DNA of 64,000 nucleotides from Aliishimia sp965656085 (GTDB lineage Bacteria; Pseudomonadota; Alphaproteobacteria; Rhodobacterales; Rhodobacteraceae): positions 19,543 to 83,542 of the forward strand of contig CBFHJA010000017.1 of NCBI GenBank assembly GCA_965656085.1. The letters run 5' to 3'. The notes under the pieces were generated by a model. The model did not search any database, had not been told where the DNA came from, and saw nothing but the letters and a program-made list of their open reading frames with translations. Position numbers and translations under genes: made by a program. Below, piece after piece: positions 15,425-25,057 of this stretch (position 1 is the first letter of the stretch; the number at the start of each line of letters is the position of its first letter).

Positions 15425-16705
15425 ATGCGCGTTCTCGTCATCACCATCAACTACGCCCCCGAGATCATCTCGACAGGCCTGTACGCAACCGGCCTTGCGG
15501 AATACCTCGCCCGCGAGGGTGTCGAGACCGACGTCGTGACCACCCTGCCCTATTACCCGGCGTGGCGCGTGTTCGATGGCTGGCGACGCCCCTTCTGGAA
15601 GGCCCGTGTCAGCGAAAACGGCGCGCGTATCGTGCACAGCCCGATCTATGTGCCCTCCAACCCAACAGGCCCCAAGCGCATCCTGCACTACATCAGCTTT
15701 GCGCTCTCGGCCCTGCCGATCGCCCTGTGGAAGGCGGTGACGCGGCGCCCGGACGTTGTGGTGATGATCGCGCCGTCGATCATCGCGGCCCCCGTGGCGT
15801 GGCTGAGTGCCCGGATCGCGGGCGGCAAGGCGTGGCTGCACATTCAGGATTTCGAAGTGGAAGCGGCCTTCGCCACCGGGCTGCTGCGCGAAGAGAGCCG
15901 CGTGGGACGCGCGGCGAAGGCGTTCGAGCGCTGGATATTGCGCCGGTTCGACCGGGTGAGCACGATTTCCGAGCCGATGATTCGCAAGCTCGGCCAAAAA
16001 GGGCTCTCCGCGTCCGAGACCTACGAATTCCGCAACTGGGCCAATCTCGAAAAGGTCTCCCCGCTCACCGGTCCCTCTCCGCTCAAGGATGAGCTTGGGA
16101 TCACCACGCGCTACGTGGCCCTCTATTCGGGCAACCTTGCAAACAAGCAGGGTCTGGAAGTGCTGCCCGACATGGCGCGGCACCTCGCCCATCGGGAGGA
16201 CCTGACCATCGCCATCTGCGGCGACGGGCCGATGCGCGCGCGGCTTGTCGAGATGTGCGAGGATCTGCCCGCGATCCGCTTCTTCCCGCTGCAACCCGTG
16301 GACAAGCTCAGCGACCTGCTCGGCATGGCCGATGTGCATTTGCTTCCGCAGATCAAGGATGCCGCCGATCTCGTTCTGCCCTCGAAACTGACCAATATGC
16401 TGGCCTCGGGCCGCCCCACGCTGGCCACAACCGCGCCCGACACCGCGCTGGCCCATGAGGTGGAGGGCGCAGGCCGCATCGTGCCCGCCGGCGCGCCGGA
16501 TTTGATGGCCGCCGCGCTCGAAGAGATGCTGAACGACGAGGCCGGCCGCGCCGAGATGGGCCGGCAGGCCCGCGCCCGCGCGATAGAGCGCTGGGACATG
16601 GAGGCGATTTTGTCACGTTTGAAGGCAGAGTTCGAAACTCTAACCACGCGTCAGAGCGACCGACCCGCGCCGCAGACACGATTAGAAAACCAAAGAGACC
16701 CGTGA
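15425..16705 (+). CDS. WcaI-like GT-B glycosyltransferase
   Basis: 426 residues with MRVLVITINYAPEIISTGLY at the N-terminus and VVTTLPYYPAWRVFDGWRRP near residue 40, the opening typical of WcaI colanic-acid-type transferases. The C-terminal GT1/GT4 half has LYSGNLANKQGLEVL near 240, CGDGPMRARL, and the nucleotide-sugar site KLTNMLASGRPTLATT near 330. WcaI homologues transfer fucose or another sugar to the lipid-linked repeat unit. GGAAGGTCGATAGCC precedes the ATG. The next genes make GDP-fucose, consistent with a fucosyl donor, though donor specificity is inference. Its stop overlaps the gmd start. Confidence 0.85.
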   Translation: MRVLVITINYAPEIISTGLYATGLAEYLAREGVETDVVTTLPYYPAWRVFDGWRRPFWKARVSENGARIVHSPIYVPSNPTGPKRILHYISFALSALPIALWKAVTRRPDVVVMIAPSIIAAPVAWLSARIAGGKAWLHIQDFEVEAAFATGLLREESRVGRAAKAFERWILRRFDRVSTISEPMIRKLGQKGLSASETYEFRNWANLEKVSPLTGPSPLKDELGITTRYVALYSGNLANKQGLEVLPDMARHLAHREDLTIAICGDGPMRARLVEMCEDLPAIRFFPLQPVDKLSDLLGMADVHLLPQIKDAADLVLPSKLTNMLASGRPTLATTAPDTALAHEVEGAGRIVPAGAPDLMAAALEEMLNDEAGRAEMGRQARARAIERWDMEAILSRLKAEFETLTTRQSDRPAPQTRLENQRDP

Positions 16706-17829
16706 TGAAAAAAGCCCTGATTACTGGTGTGACCGGACAGGATGGTTCCTATCTGGCGGAATTCCTTCTGGAGAAGGGCTATGAAGTCCACGGCATCAAG
16801 CGCCGGGCCTCACTGTTCAACACGCAGCGCGTGGACCATATCTACGAAGATCCCCATGCCGATCAGCAGACATTCAAGCTGCATTACGGCGATCTGTCCG
16901 ACACTTCGAATCTCACGCGGATCATCTCCGAGGTCGAGCCCGACGAGGTCTACAATCTCGGCGCGCAGAGCCATGTGGCGGTGAGTTTCGAGGCGCCGGA
17001 ATATACGGCGGATGTGGACGCCACCGGCACCCTGCGCCTGCTCGAAGCCATCCGCTTTCTGGGATTGGAGAAAAAGACCCGCTTCTATCAGGCCTCCACC
17101 TCCGAGCTTTACGGGCTGGTGCAGGAGATCCCGCAGCGCGAGACCACGCCGTTCCATCCGCGCTCGCCCTACGCGGTCGCCAAGCTCTACGCCTATTGGA
17201 TCACGGTGAATTACCGCGAGGCCTATGGGATGTATGCCTGCAACGGCATCCTGTTCAACCACGAGAGCCCGCGCCGGGGCGAGACCTTCGTGACCCGCAA
17301 GATCACGCGCGGTCTGGCCAATATCGCCATGGGGCTGGAAGACTGTCTCTACATGGGCAATATCGACAGTCTGCGGGACTGGGGGCATGCGAAGGACTAC
17401 GTGCGGATGCAGTGGATGATGCTGCAACAGGACATCCCCGACGATTTCGTGATCGCCACCGGCGTGCAGTATTCGGTGCGCGAGTTCATCACATGGTCCG
17501 CGCGCGAGCTTGGCATTGAGCTGGAGTTTGCCGGGGAAGGCACCGAGGAGATCGCCACGGTCAGATCGGTGGACAACAACATTTCTCCGGCGGTGAAACC
17601 CGGCGATGTGATCATGCGCATCGATCCGCGCTATTTCCGCCCCGCCGAGGTCGAAACGCTGCTCGGTGATCCGACCAAGGCGAAGGAGAAACTCGGCTGG
17701 GTGCCGGAGATCACCACGCAGGAGATGTGCGCCGAGATGGTCGCCGAGGACCTGCGCAGCGCGCAGCGCCACGCGCTGCTCAAGGACCACGGCTATGAGA
17801 TGCCGATCTCCGTTGAGGAACGCGGATGA
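16705..17829 (+). CDS. gmd: GDP-mannose 4,6-dehydratase
   Basis: 374 residues, the normal Gmd length. The N-terminus KKALITGVTGQDGSYLAEFL has the GxxGxxG NAD(P) loop. HGIKRRASLFNTQRVDHIY, ASTSELYGLVQEIPQ, SPYAVAKLYAYW (catalytic YxxxK) and NHESPRRGETFVTRKITRG are all diagnostic for Gmd among SDR epimerases. It converts GDP-mannose to GDP-4-keto-6-deoxymannose. A GTG one codon earlier is possible; ATG is preferred. It is coupled to fcl by an ATGA overlap, giving a complete route to GDP-L-fucose when combined with ManC in the same locus. Confidence 0.96.
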   Translation: MKKALITGVTGQDGSYLAEFLLEKGYEVHGIKRRASLFNTQRVDHIYEDPHADQQTFKLHYGDLSDTSNLTRIISEVEPDEVYNLGAQSHVAVSFEAPEYTADVDATGTLRLLEAIRFLGLEKKTRFYQASTSELYGLVQEIPQRETTPFHPRSPYAVAKLYAYWITVNYREAYGMYACNGILFNHESPRRGETFVTRKITRGLANIAMGLEDCLYMGNIDSLRDWGHAKDYVRMQWMMLQQDIPDDFVIATGVQYSVREFITWSARELGIELEFAGEGTEEIATVRSVDNNISPAVKPGDVIMRIDPRYFRPAEVETLLGDPTKAKEKLGWVPEITTQEMCAEMVAEDLRSAQRHALLKDHGYEMPISVEERG

Positions 17830-18764
17830 GCTACGATCTGACAGGCAAGCGCGTCTGGGTCGCGGGTCATCGCGGAATGGTCGGCGGCGCCGTGGTGCGG
17901 CGGCTTGAGCAGGAAGACTGCGAGGTGATCACGGCCGGGCGCGACGTGGTTGATCTGGTGGATCAGAAAGCCGTGCAGGACTGGATGGCCGAGACAAAGC
18001 CGGATGCCATCGTGCTGGCGGCTGCAAAGGTCGGCGGGATCAAGGCCAACAACGATTTCCCGGTCGATTTTCTCTACGAGAACCTGATGATCGAGGCCAA
18101 CATCATCCATGCCGCCCATGAGGCGGATGTGGAGCGGCTTCTGTTTCTCGGCTCCTCCTGCATCTACCCGAAATTCGCCGAGCAGCCGATCCGCGAGGAC
18201 AGCCTGCTCACCGGGCCGCTGGAGCCGACCAATGAGTGGTATGCCATCGCCAAGATCACCGGGATCAAGCTGTGTCAGGCCTACCGGACGCAGTTCGGGC
18301 GCGATTGGATTTCGGCGATGCCGACCAACCTCTACGGGCCCGGCGACAATTACGACCTCAATTCGAGCCATGTGCTGCCGGCGCTGCTGCGGAAGTTTCA
18401 TGAGGCCAAGCAGGCGGGCGCGTCCTCGGTCGAGCTTTGGGGGTCGGGCACGCCGCTGCGCGAATTCCTGCATTGCGATGATCTGGCCGATGCGCTGGTG
18501 TTCCTGCTCAAGGAATACTCGGGCTATGAGCATGTGAATGTCGGCTCGGGTGTCGAGGTGAGCATTCGCGAGTTGGCCGAGACCATCGCCGAGGTGGTGG
18601 GCTACGACGCGGAGCTCACCTTCGATGCGACCAAGCCCGACGGCACCCCGCGCAAACTGATGGACAGCGCGCGCCTGCACGCGCTTGGATGGAACAACGC
18701 GCGCACGCTGCGCGACGGTATCGCACAAACCTATGAACACTGGCTGACACAGGAAGCCGGGTGA
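17826..18764 (+). CDS. fcl: GDP-L-fucose synthase (epimerase/reductase)
   Basis: 312 residues. VWVAGHRGMVGGAVVRRL is the Fcl dinucleotide loop, AAKVGGIKANNDFPVDFLYE and FLGSSCIYPKFAEQPIRE are diagnostic, and YAIAKITGIKLC carries the YxxxK pair. TNLYGPGDNYDLNSSHVLPA binds substrate. It epimerises at C3 and C5 and reduces the Gmd product with NADPH to GDP-L-fucose. The start overlaps gmd by four bases. With manC this makes GDP-fucose the clearest predicted precursor for this locus. Confidence 0.96.
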   Translation: MSYDLTGKRVWVAGHRGMVGGAVVRRLEQEDCEVITAGRDVVDLVDQKAVQDWMAETKPDAIVLAAAKVGGIKANNDFPVDFLYENLMIEANIIHAAHEADVERLLFLGSSCIYPKFAEQPIREDSLLTGPLEPTNEWYAIAKITGIKLCQAYRTQFGRDWISAMPTNLYGPGDNYDLNSSHVLPALLRKFHEAKQAGASSVELWGSGTPLREFLHCDDLADALVFLLKEYSGYEHVNVGSGVEVSIRELAETIAEVVGYDAELTFDATKPDGTPRKLMDSARLHALGWNNARTLRDGIAQTYEHWLTQEAG

Positions 18765-18803
18765 GCCACGGGTCGGCGCAGACATGAACGAGGGATAACG
18801 GGA

Positions 18804-19892
18804 ATGACACGGCCGCAAGCACATAGCGCGCATGTCAAACTCGACGCCATCGTGGTCGTCCCGCCCCCGGCGGAGGGGCAAACCCTCGTCACCGAACGGA
18901 TCTGCCACGCCTTCGCAGAGGCCTTGCCGTTCAAGCTGCGGGCCGTGCGCAACAGGGCCGGCCTGCCCGGGCTGCTCTGGCGCGTGGTCAAACACCTGAT
19001 GCTGATGGCGCATCTGGTGATCGGATCGCTGGCCTCGCGCGGACGCCGCCGGGCGTATTTCGTGCCCGATTCGAACCTTGGCCTCTGGCTCAACCTGCTT
19101 GAGGCCCCCTTGCTTCGGATCGGCTACCGCGATGTCTGGCTGCACCACCACGTTTTCCGCTATGTCCGCCATGCCGACTGGCGGATGCGGGCCTTCCTGC
19201 GGATCCTCGGGCCGAAGACGCATCACATCGTGCTCGGCGAGGCCATGGCAAACGGGCTGCGGACCCATTACGGGGCCGAGCATTTCCACGTTCTGGGCAA
19301 TGCCGCCTTCGTGGAGGATGTCCCGCCCGCGCATCGGCGCACGGCGCTGAATACCATCGGTTTTTTGAGCAATATCACGCCCGAAAAGGGCATCGGGCTG
19401 TTCATGGAGACCCTGCGTGGCCTGCAGGCGCGGGCGCCGGAGATCTCCTGCCTGATCGCCGGTCCGATCAAGGACCCCGCGCTCAAGGCGCAGGTGGAGG
19501 TGTTCTGCGCCGAGATGCCAGATCGCCGCCAGTGGCTCGGGCCGGTCTACAGCGCGGACAAGACAGCGTTTTTCGCAAGGATCGACGTGCTGCTCTTCCC
19601 CTCGCAATATGACAACGAAGCCCTGCCGGTTACGATCTGCGAAGCGCTGGCCAGCGGCGCGCCGGTGCTCGCCACGGATCGCGGGTGCATCCCGGATCAG
19701 CTTGCCGGGACGGGCTGGACCTACGCGGAAGATGCGTTCAGCAGCAACGCGCAAATTCAAATTTCCAACTGGAGGAGCGACGCGTTAGGCTTCGCGCGCG
19801 CCTCCGATTCAGCGGCCTGTCGATACACTTCGCAAAGCGATGCGGATGCGAAGGCTTTAAAACATCTTACAGAACGTATGGCGATAAGATGA
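18804..19892 (+). CDS. GT4-like glycosyltransferase
   Basis: 362 residues. The N-terminal half reads VVVPPPAEGQTLVTERIC and YFVPDSNLGLWLNLLEAPLL. The C-terminal half has the GT4 arrangement: TIGFLSNITPEKGIGLFMET near 190, CLIAGPIKDPALK, LGPVYSADKTAFFARIDVLL and SQYDNEALPVTICEALASGA near residue 275, where the EALPxxxxEA stretch holds the donor-binding glutamates. It should add a sugar to the lipid-linked repeat unit in the cytoplasm; donor and acceptor are unknown. The last ~60 residues are less conserved in character and more AT-rich. Its stop overlaps the sulfotransferase start (ATGA at 19889-19892). Confidence 0.82.
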   Translation: MTRPQAHSAHVKLDAIVVVPPPAEGQTLVTERICHAFAEALPFKLRAVRNRAGLPGLLWRVVKHLMLMAHLVIGSLASRGRRRAYFVPDSNLGLWLNLLEAPLLRIGYRDVWLHHHVFRYVRHADWRMRAFLRILGPKTHHIVLGEAMANGLRTHYGAEHFHVLGNAAFVEDVPPAHRRTALNTIGFLSNITPEKGIGLFMETLRGLQARAPEISCLIAGPIKDPALKAQVEVFCAEMPDRRQWLGPVYSADKTAFFARIDVLLFPSQYDNEALPVTICEALASGAPVLATDRGCIPDQLAGTGWTYAEDAFSSNAQIQISNWRSDALGFARASDSAACRYTSQSDADAKALKHLTERMAIR

Positions 19893-20650
19893 CTGTTTAC
19901 AACGCACCAAAACTGTCCACGAACTCCCTTCTGCGCGCAACGCGGCGGTGGCTGTCGGTCTACCCCACGGTCTACCTGCCGTTCCGCGCGATCCGGCGCC
20001 GCGAAACGGTGGTGAAGCCGGACACCGATCTGCTGATCGACGGTTTCCCGAGATCAAGCAATACATGGACCGAGGTTCTGATCCGCGAGGCCGGGGAGGA
20101 TCGCCTGAAGCTGGCCCACCACGCGCACGCGGCGGCGCATGTCATCAAGGCGCAAAAACTGGGCGTTCCATCGGTGGTGCTGTTCCGGGATCCCGACGAT
20201 GCCGTGGTCTCGTTCCTCACGCTCCTCGAAAACCGGATCGACGCGCGGAGCGCCTATCTCGATTATGTCCGGTTCTACACGACCGTCTGGCCCATGCGGG
20301 GCCCGGATATCGCCTTTTTCAGCTTCGATGACCTGACCAACCGCAGCGCGGAGACCGTCGCCTATCTCGCCGAGCGCTTTGACCTCGCGCTGTCGGTGGA
20401 CCGGGTGAGCGATGCGCAGGGCGGATCGCAGGTGTTCGAGCGGATGTATAACAGCGCACCTGACCTGAAGGTGCTGGGACAGTCGCATAATTCGAAACCT
20501 CCCGAAGGCGTCACCGAGGCCGCCAAGCAACTGCGCGCGGAGGCAAAAAGGGCGATCGAGTCCGAGACCGCCGCCGCAGCGCGGGCAGCCGCGCGGGAAA
20601 TCTACGCGCAAATGGAATCGGATCTGCCCGGATCGCGGCCCGACGCATGA
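19889..20650 (+). CDS. Sulfotransferase-like protein
   Basis: 253 residues from the ATG overlapping the upstream stop. The 5'-phosphosulfate loop is DLLIDGFPRSSNTWTEVLI around 47-65, and VPSVVLFRDPDDAVVSFLTL around 115-135 provides the 3'-phosphate-binding Arg and following helix. Both are in the order expected of PAPS-dependent sulfotransferases, which move sulfate from PAPS to sugar hydroxyls. Length is short but within the family. Coupling by ATGA to both the upstream glycosyltransferase and the downstream flippase ties it to repeat-unit modification before export. The substrate, probably a sugar of the repeat, is inferred. Confidence 0.72.
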   Translation: MTVYNAPKLSTNSLLRATRRWLSVYPTVYLPFRAIRRRETVVKPDTDLLIDGFPRSSNTWTEVLIREAGEDRLKLAHHAHAAAHVIKAQKLGVPSVVLFRDPDDAVVSFLTLLENRIDARSAYLDYVRFYTTVWPMRGPDIAFFSFDDLTNRSAETVAYLAERFDLALSVDRVSDAQGGSQVFERMYNSAPDLKVLGQSHNSKPPEGVTEAAKQLRAEAKRAIESETAAAARAAAREIYAQMESDLPGSRPDA

Positions 20651-21945
20651 AATCACTCTCGGCCGCTCTGCGCTCTGCAACCGGAAAGGTGATGCTGCCC
20701 TCCTTCGCCATCGCCTTGTGTGCCCGGATCATGCAATTGGTCATGACGATCATCGCGGCGCGGCTGCTGCTGCCCGAAGGCTATGGTATCTTCACCTTCA
20801 CACTTGGCGTGGCCCTGATCGGCGGACGGCTCGGCGGCCTCGGCTGGCCCGTGATGCTCAACCGCTTCATTCCGCGCTACACCGTTGAGGGCAAACTGGC
20901 GCTGATGCATGGACTGCTGCGCGCGGCACATGGCATCGTGTTCCTCTCCGCGCTCGTGGTCGCGGCCCTATGCGCGGGCACGGCGCTCTGGCTCGGGCCA
21001 GAAAGCCACCTCTATGCAGGCATGCTGCTCGGCAGCCTGCTCTTGCCGGTCCTCGCGTTCCGGACCCTTTACCGCAACGTCCTCGCCGCGCTGCGCCTGC
21101 CGCAGAACGGGCTGATGATCGACGAGCTTCTGCCTGCCACCCTGACAACCTGCGGCCTTCTGGTTCTGCTCAACACCACGATCCTGCCCGAGACCGCCGT
21201 GGGTATCTACATCGCGGGCAGCGTTCTGGCAGTGGGCTTCGGGGCCTACTGGATCCGGCGCAAGCTGCCCGAGGGGATGATCGACACGCCGCCGGAATAC
21301 CTTATCGGCGCGTGGATGCGCACCGCCTTGCCCGCGCTTGTCGGCATTTCGTCCAAACTCCTGATGAACAAGACCGACGTGCTCATGCTTGCGCCGCTCG
21401 CCACGATGTCGGCTGTCGGCCTTTACGGCGCGGCGCTGCGCGTGACAGCGCTTCAGACCGCGCCCGTTATCGTGCTCTCCACGGTGATCAACGCCCGCGT
21501 CAGCGAGGCCTTTGCCGCCGGGCGCGACAATCAAGGCAAGCGCCTGTTCTACTACGCCTTGGGGTTCTCCTTCATTTATTCCAGCATCCTGGCGCTGCTG
21601 ATCATCGTGTTTTCCGAGTTCATCATGAACTTACTGTTCGGTGAAGCCTTCGCGGATGGCGCAGCGGTCCTGGCGCTTCTGGCCATCGCGCAGGTCGGCG
21701 GGGCGATGAACACGCCGACCACCTCCTTCATGCTGATGACCGGGCGGGAAGTCTCATTCGGCAAGCAAACCGTCGTTGCCCTTCTGGTGAATATTGGTCT
21801 GAACCTGTGGCTGATCCCGACCATGGGCGCAATAGGCGCAGCCCTCGCCACCTGCGTGGCCATATGGCTGCTGACCGGCTTGCAGGTGTTCTCCTGTCTG
21901 AAGATCATCCGCAGTGGCGCCTTCAAGGACAGGCCGGATCAATGA
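20647..21945 (+). CDS. wzx: Wzx-type polysaccharide flippase
   Basis: 432 residues, nearly all hydrophobic, with about twelve to fourteen membrane helices. MQLVMTIIAARLLLPEGYGI in the first helix pair, the internal KTDVLMLAPLATMSAVGLYG and the late LWLIPTMGAIGAALATCVAI are typical of the oligosaccharide flippase (MATE/MVF superfamily) group. It would move the undecaprenyl-linked repeat unit across the inner membrane. It is embedded by ATGA overlaps between two sulfotransferase genes. Confidence 0.88.
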   Translation: MKSLSAALRSATGKVMLPSFAIALCARIMQLVMTIIAARLLLPEGYGIFTFTLGVALIGGRLGGLGWPVMLNRFIPRYTVEGKLALMHGLLRAAHGIVFLSALVVAALCAGTALWLGPESHLYAGMLLGSLLLPVLAFRTLYRNVLAALRLPQNGLMIDELLPATLTTCGLLVLLNTTILPETAVGIYIAGSVLAVGFGAYWIRRKLPEGMIDTPPEYLIGAWMRTALPALVGISSKLLMNKTDVLMLAPLATMSAVGLYGAALRVTALQTAPVIVLSTVINARVSEAFAAGRDNQGKRLFYYALGFSFIYSSILALLIIVFSEFIMNLLFGEAFADGAAVLALLAIAQVGGAMNTPTTSFMLMTGREVSFGKQTVVALLVNIGLNLWLIPTMGAIGAALATCVAIWLLTGLQVFSCLKIIRSGAFKDRPDQ

Positions 21946-22886
21946 CCGCGCCGCTCCTGCATATCGGCTATCACAAGGCCGCATCGACCCTGCTGCAACA
22001 AAAGCTCTTCATGATGCGCGAGGTCGGGTTTTTCCCCACGACGGCCGGACGGGCGGGTATTCAGGCCGCCTTTGTCACCCGTGACGCCCTCGGCCCGGCC
22101 CCCGTGGACCTGATCGACAGTCTGCGCCGGGAGCAAGACGACGCCGTGTCGAAGAACGGCACGCTCGTCGTCAGCCACGAGCGCCTGTCGGGCTATCCCG
22201 CGTCAGGCGGTTTCGATCAGGCGTTGATTGCCGAGCGTCTGGCGGAGGCGTTTCCCAGCGCACGGGTGGTGATTTTCATCCGGGAGCAGAAGGAGATTCT
22301 GTCCTCGATGTATCTGCAAACCATTTCGGACGGATCCACGCTGTCCCTGCGGCGCTTTCTCGCGCGTCCGGAACCATCGCTCTTGCGAAAGCCCACATTC
22401 AGCCATGGGTTCTATGAATATGACCGGATCATTGCCAAATACCACGCGCTGTTCGGGGCCGAGAACGTGCTCGTGATCCCCTTCGAAGCCTTTCGCCAGC
22501 GCACCGAGCACCATGCGCGCGCCCTCACGGAGTTCGCCCTCGGGCCCTGCGCAGCCGCACGGCTGGACGCATCCGTCCTGACCGCCCCGATCAACAAAAC
22601 CCGCCCGATCGCCTGTCAGGCCCTGCGGCGCCAGATCAACAGGCTGGTGCGCAACCAGTTGAACGAAAACGGGCTGCTGCCCATTCCGAACGACTATGTC
22701 GAATACGGGTTCCGCAAAGCCCTGCCGCTCTTCGAGCCCCTGCGCGTGCTGGATCAGGTCTTCACCGCCCGCATCCGCGCGCGTGTCGAGGCCGCCTGCG
22801 CGGGGCGGTACGGTGCCTCCAATGCGCGGGTTCAGCAATTGACCGGGCTCGATCTCGCGGCCCTTGGCTATGAGGTCAGCGCATGA
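21942..22886 (+). CDS. Sulfotransferase family protein
   Basis: 314 residues. The P-loop-like LLHIGYHKAASTLLQQKLF occupies about 5-23, with SHERLSGYP near 75 and RVVIFIREQKEILSSMYLQT near 105 holding the Arg/Ser of the 3'-PB site. NVLVIPFEAFRQ near 180 is a common sulfotransferase segment. It is predicted to add sulfate from PAPS to a carbohydrate. The start overlaps the wzx stop and its own stop overlaps the next sulfotransferase. The coding region lies entirely within the exopolysaccharide run. Confidence 0.82.
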   Translation: MTAPLLHIGYHKAASTLLQQKLFMMREVGFFPTTAGRAGIQAAFVTRDALGPAPVDLIDSLRREQDDAVSKNGTLVVSHERLSGYPASGGFDQALIAERLAEAFPSARVVIFIREQKEILSSMYLQTISDGSTLSLRRFLARPEPSLLRKPTFSHGFYEYDRIIAKYHALFGAENVLVIPFEAFRQRTEHHARALTEFALGPCAAARLDASVLTAPINKTRPIACQALRRQINRLVRNQLNENGLLPIPNDYVEYGFRKALPLFEPLRVLDQVFTARIRARVEAACAGRYGASNARVQQLTGLDLAALGYEVSA

Positions 22887-23674
22887 GCCTGCCGAATTTC
22901 CTTCTGATCGGCGCCATGAAGGCCGGCACGACGACAGTGTACGAGGATTTGCTCTCGGTGCCCGGCGTCTATCTGCCGCCCGAAAAGGAGCCGAACGATC
23001 TGGCCTTCGAGGCGGTGGAAAGCGAGGACGGGTTGGCACGCTACCGGGCGAAATACGCGGCTGGATCACAGGTCGCCGTGCGCGGAGATGCCTCCACCGC
23101 ATATGCCAAGCTGCCCACCTATGAGGGTGTCGCGGAGCGCGCGCGACGGGTGCTCGGGCCGGATATCCGCATCCTTTATCTGACGCGGGATCCGATAAAG
23201 CGGATCGTCAGCCAGTATCACCATCTGCACGGGCTCGGGCTCGAAACGCGTCCGCTCAACAAGGCCGTTCTGGAGGACGAGACCTATGTCGCCTATAGCC
23301 AATACGAACGGCAGCTCGCGCCGTGGCGGGCGGTTTTCGGGCCGGACAACATATTGGTGATGGCGTTCGAGGACTACGTGCAGGATCGGTCGGCCTGCCT
23401 GTCCGAGATCTGCCGCTTTCTCGGTGTCGCACCGCCGTCAGAGGTCGCCGACACCCATCGCAACAAGTCCGAGGGCAAGCACGTTGTCCGCGACGACTCT
23501 GCATGGGCGCGTATCGCACATTCGAACTTTTATCTTTACCGGATCAAACCCCTGCTTCCGACCGCAGCGCGGGACCGGATAAAGGCGCTGCTTCTGCCCA
23601 AGGCACACAATCTCGACGAGACCCTGACCGAAGACACCCTTCGGACATTGAGAACGCGGCTCGATCTCACGTGA
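22883..23674 (+). CDS. Sulfotransferase family protein
   Basis: 263 residues with the best sulfotransferase motifs of the three. FLLIGAMKAGTTTVYEDL (6-23) is the 5'-PSB loop; IRILYLTRDPIKRIVSQYHH near 93-112 is the 3'-PB motif; NILVMAFEDYVQDRSACLSE near 155 leads into the C-terminal FLGV segment. This is the heparan-sulfate-type architecture. It is last in the plus-strand run and converges with wzy, overlapping it by 8 nt. Sugar sulfation with PAPS is inferred from the family; PAPS-forming genes are not in view. Confidence 0.88.
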   Translation: MSLPNFLLIGAMKAGTTTVYEDLLSVPGVYLPPEKEPNDLAFEAVESEDGLARYRAKYAAGSQVAVRGDASTAYAKLPTYEGVAERARRVLGPDIRILYLTRDPIKRIVSQYHHLHGLGLETRPLNKAVLEDETYVAYSQYERQLAPWRAVFGPDNILVMAFEDYVQDRSACLSEICRFLGVAPPSEVADTHRNKSEGKHVVRDDSAWARIAHSNFYLYRIKPLLPTAARDRIKALLLPKAHNLDETLTEDTLRTLRTRLDLT

Positions 23675-24971
23675 TCGGGGAGCCCGCCCGTTCCCGGTGG
23701 GGGGTGGGCGTGTAGCCTTCCTCGCGGTCGTCGGCCTCCCGGTCTTCAGGGGAAACGGCGAAAATCGCCAGAACGATCGCAATGCAGATCCATTCGGGCA
23801 GTGTGTAGGCCCCGCTGCTTCCGGAAATCTGTGATCGGAAGAGCGGAAGCAAGATGATCCCGAGCAGGCAGATTTTCGACGGCTCGGACAGGTAGAACGC
23901 AATACGCCGGAAGTAGAGTGCGAGCAGATAGCCGGTGAAGCCAATCGCGAAGACAAGGCAGACAATGCCACCTTGGATCCATGCCCCCAAAAACACGTTG
24001 TGGACTTGATAGGGTATCGCCCCGCCATAGTCATAGCGGTGACCCGCTCCATATCCGATCAAAGGCTTTTCGTTGATCAGTCCGAGCGCGATTTCATACA
24101 TTCCCACGCGCCCATCCTGTCCAAGCGATCCGAAACGTTCGTCGATAATCTGAAAAACCCCGCTGAGATCCACAAACACCGGCAGCATGATCACCGACGC
24201 CACCAGGCCGAGGACGACAAAGTACATGGTTCCCGGTGTTTTGCGCAGCGTCGCGAACAGCAGCGGTGAGAGCGCAAGGATCATGGCCAGCGTCACACCG
24301 CGACTCACGCTCAGCAAGATGATCGCGCTCGAAATGAACATGGCAAGCCATGACCAGTAATTCGCCTTGACCGTCGCTGCGGCAAACAGGAAGCCGATAT
24401 AGATAAAGCCCAGCAATGTATGACGCAACGCAACCGTCACGCTGTCCGGAATCAGCACCCCGGGGGGCAGGTCGAACAGGTTCCGGAACACCATGAACTG
24501 AAGCAAGGCCGGATTGCCGTTCATCAATGCGCGACCAACGACGCTGAACAGATCAATGCCCTTCGCCGCTAGGGTCACGGCCGCGAAGCCAACGAAGAAG
24601 ACACTTGCCGCCAGACCCGCCCAGAACATAAGCCGCATCAACTTGTCGTATTCATACGTGGACAGCAGGAACATGAAGCCCATCGCACTGATGAAATACA
24701 GCGTATACTTGATCACGAACGTCAAGCTTCCGCCCCAGAGGACGGAGATAAACAGCATGAACAGGTAGCCGCTATAGAGGATGACAAACGGTGCGACCGC
24801 GCGGACCAACGGGGGGGGCACCTGGCCCGACACGAACCGGATCCAGCCGAGGCCAGCCGCAAGGAAGAACGGTGGGTGCACCGGCTTCAGCGTCAATCCG
24901 ACATCGAGCAAAGTAATCCACTGAAGCGGACCAAGCGCAAAAGTCAGGAGGATGGCGAGCCATGCGATCAT
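23667..24971 (-). CDS. wzy: O-antigen polymerase/ligase-like membrane protein (Wzy candidate)
   Basis: 434 residues with about ten to twelve hydrophobic helices. The periplasmic stretch LSVSRGVTLAMILALSP near 230 and LINEKPLIGYGAGHRYDYGG near 310, followed by VHNVFLGAWIQGGIV, is the WaaL/Wzy-C pattern (GxG...HN). In this locus it most likely polymerises repeat units delivered by the flippase; a ligase role is less likely. It is transcribed opposite to the glycosyltransferase run. Confidence 0.83.
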   Translation of the reverse strand: MIAWLAILLTFALGPLQWITLLDVGLTLKPVHPPFFLAAGLGWIRFVSGQVPPPLVRAVAPFVILYSGYLFMLFISVLWGGSLTFVIKYTLYFISAMGFMFLLSTYEYDKLMRLMFWAGLAASVFFVGFAAVTLAAKGIDLFSVVGRALMNGNPALLQFMVFRNLFDLPPGVLIPDSVTVALRHTLLGFIYIGFLFAAATVKANYWSWLAMFISSAIILLSVSRGVTLAMILALSPLLFATLRKTPGTMYFVVLGLVASVIMLPVFVDLSGVFQIIDERFGSLGQDGRVGMYEIALGLINEKPLIGYGAGHRYDYGGAIPYQVHNVFLGAWIQGGIVCLVFAIGFTGYLLALYFRRIAFYLSEPSKICLLGIILLPLFRSQISGSSGAYTLPEWICIAIVLAIFAVSPEDREADDREEGYTPTPHRERAGSPIT

Positions 24972-25057
24972 GGCGGCCTTCTACCCGCCCCAAGGCCGGA
25001 ATACTACAGAAGACTGCAGTCCGGAGTGTCTCGGGGCGGGCTTCGGCCAAGCTCCGC

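Noticed and set aside
17793..19760. Minus-strand frame across fcl and the glycosyltransferase
   Set aside because: It spans two genes with clear domains and has no ribosome site or family motifs.
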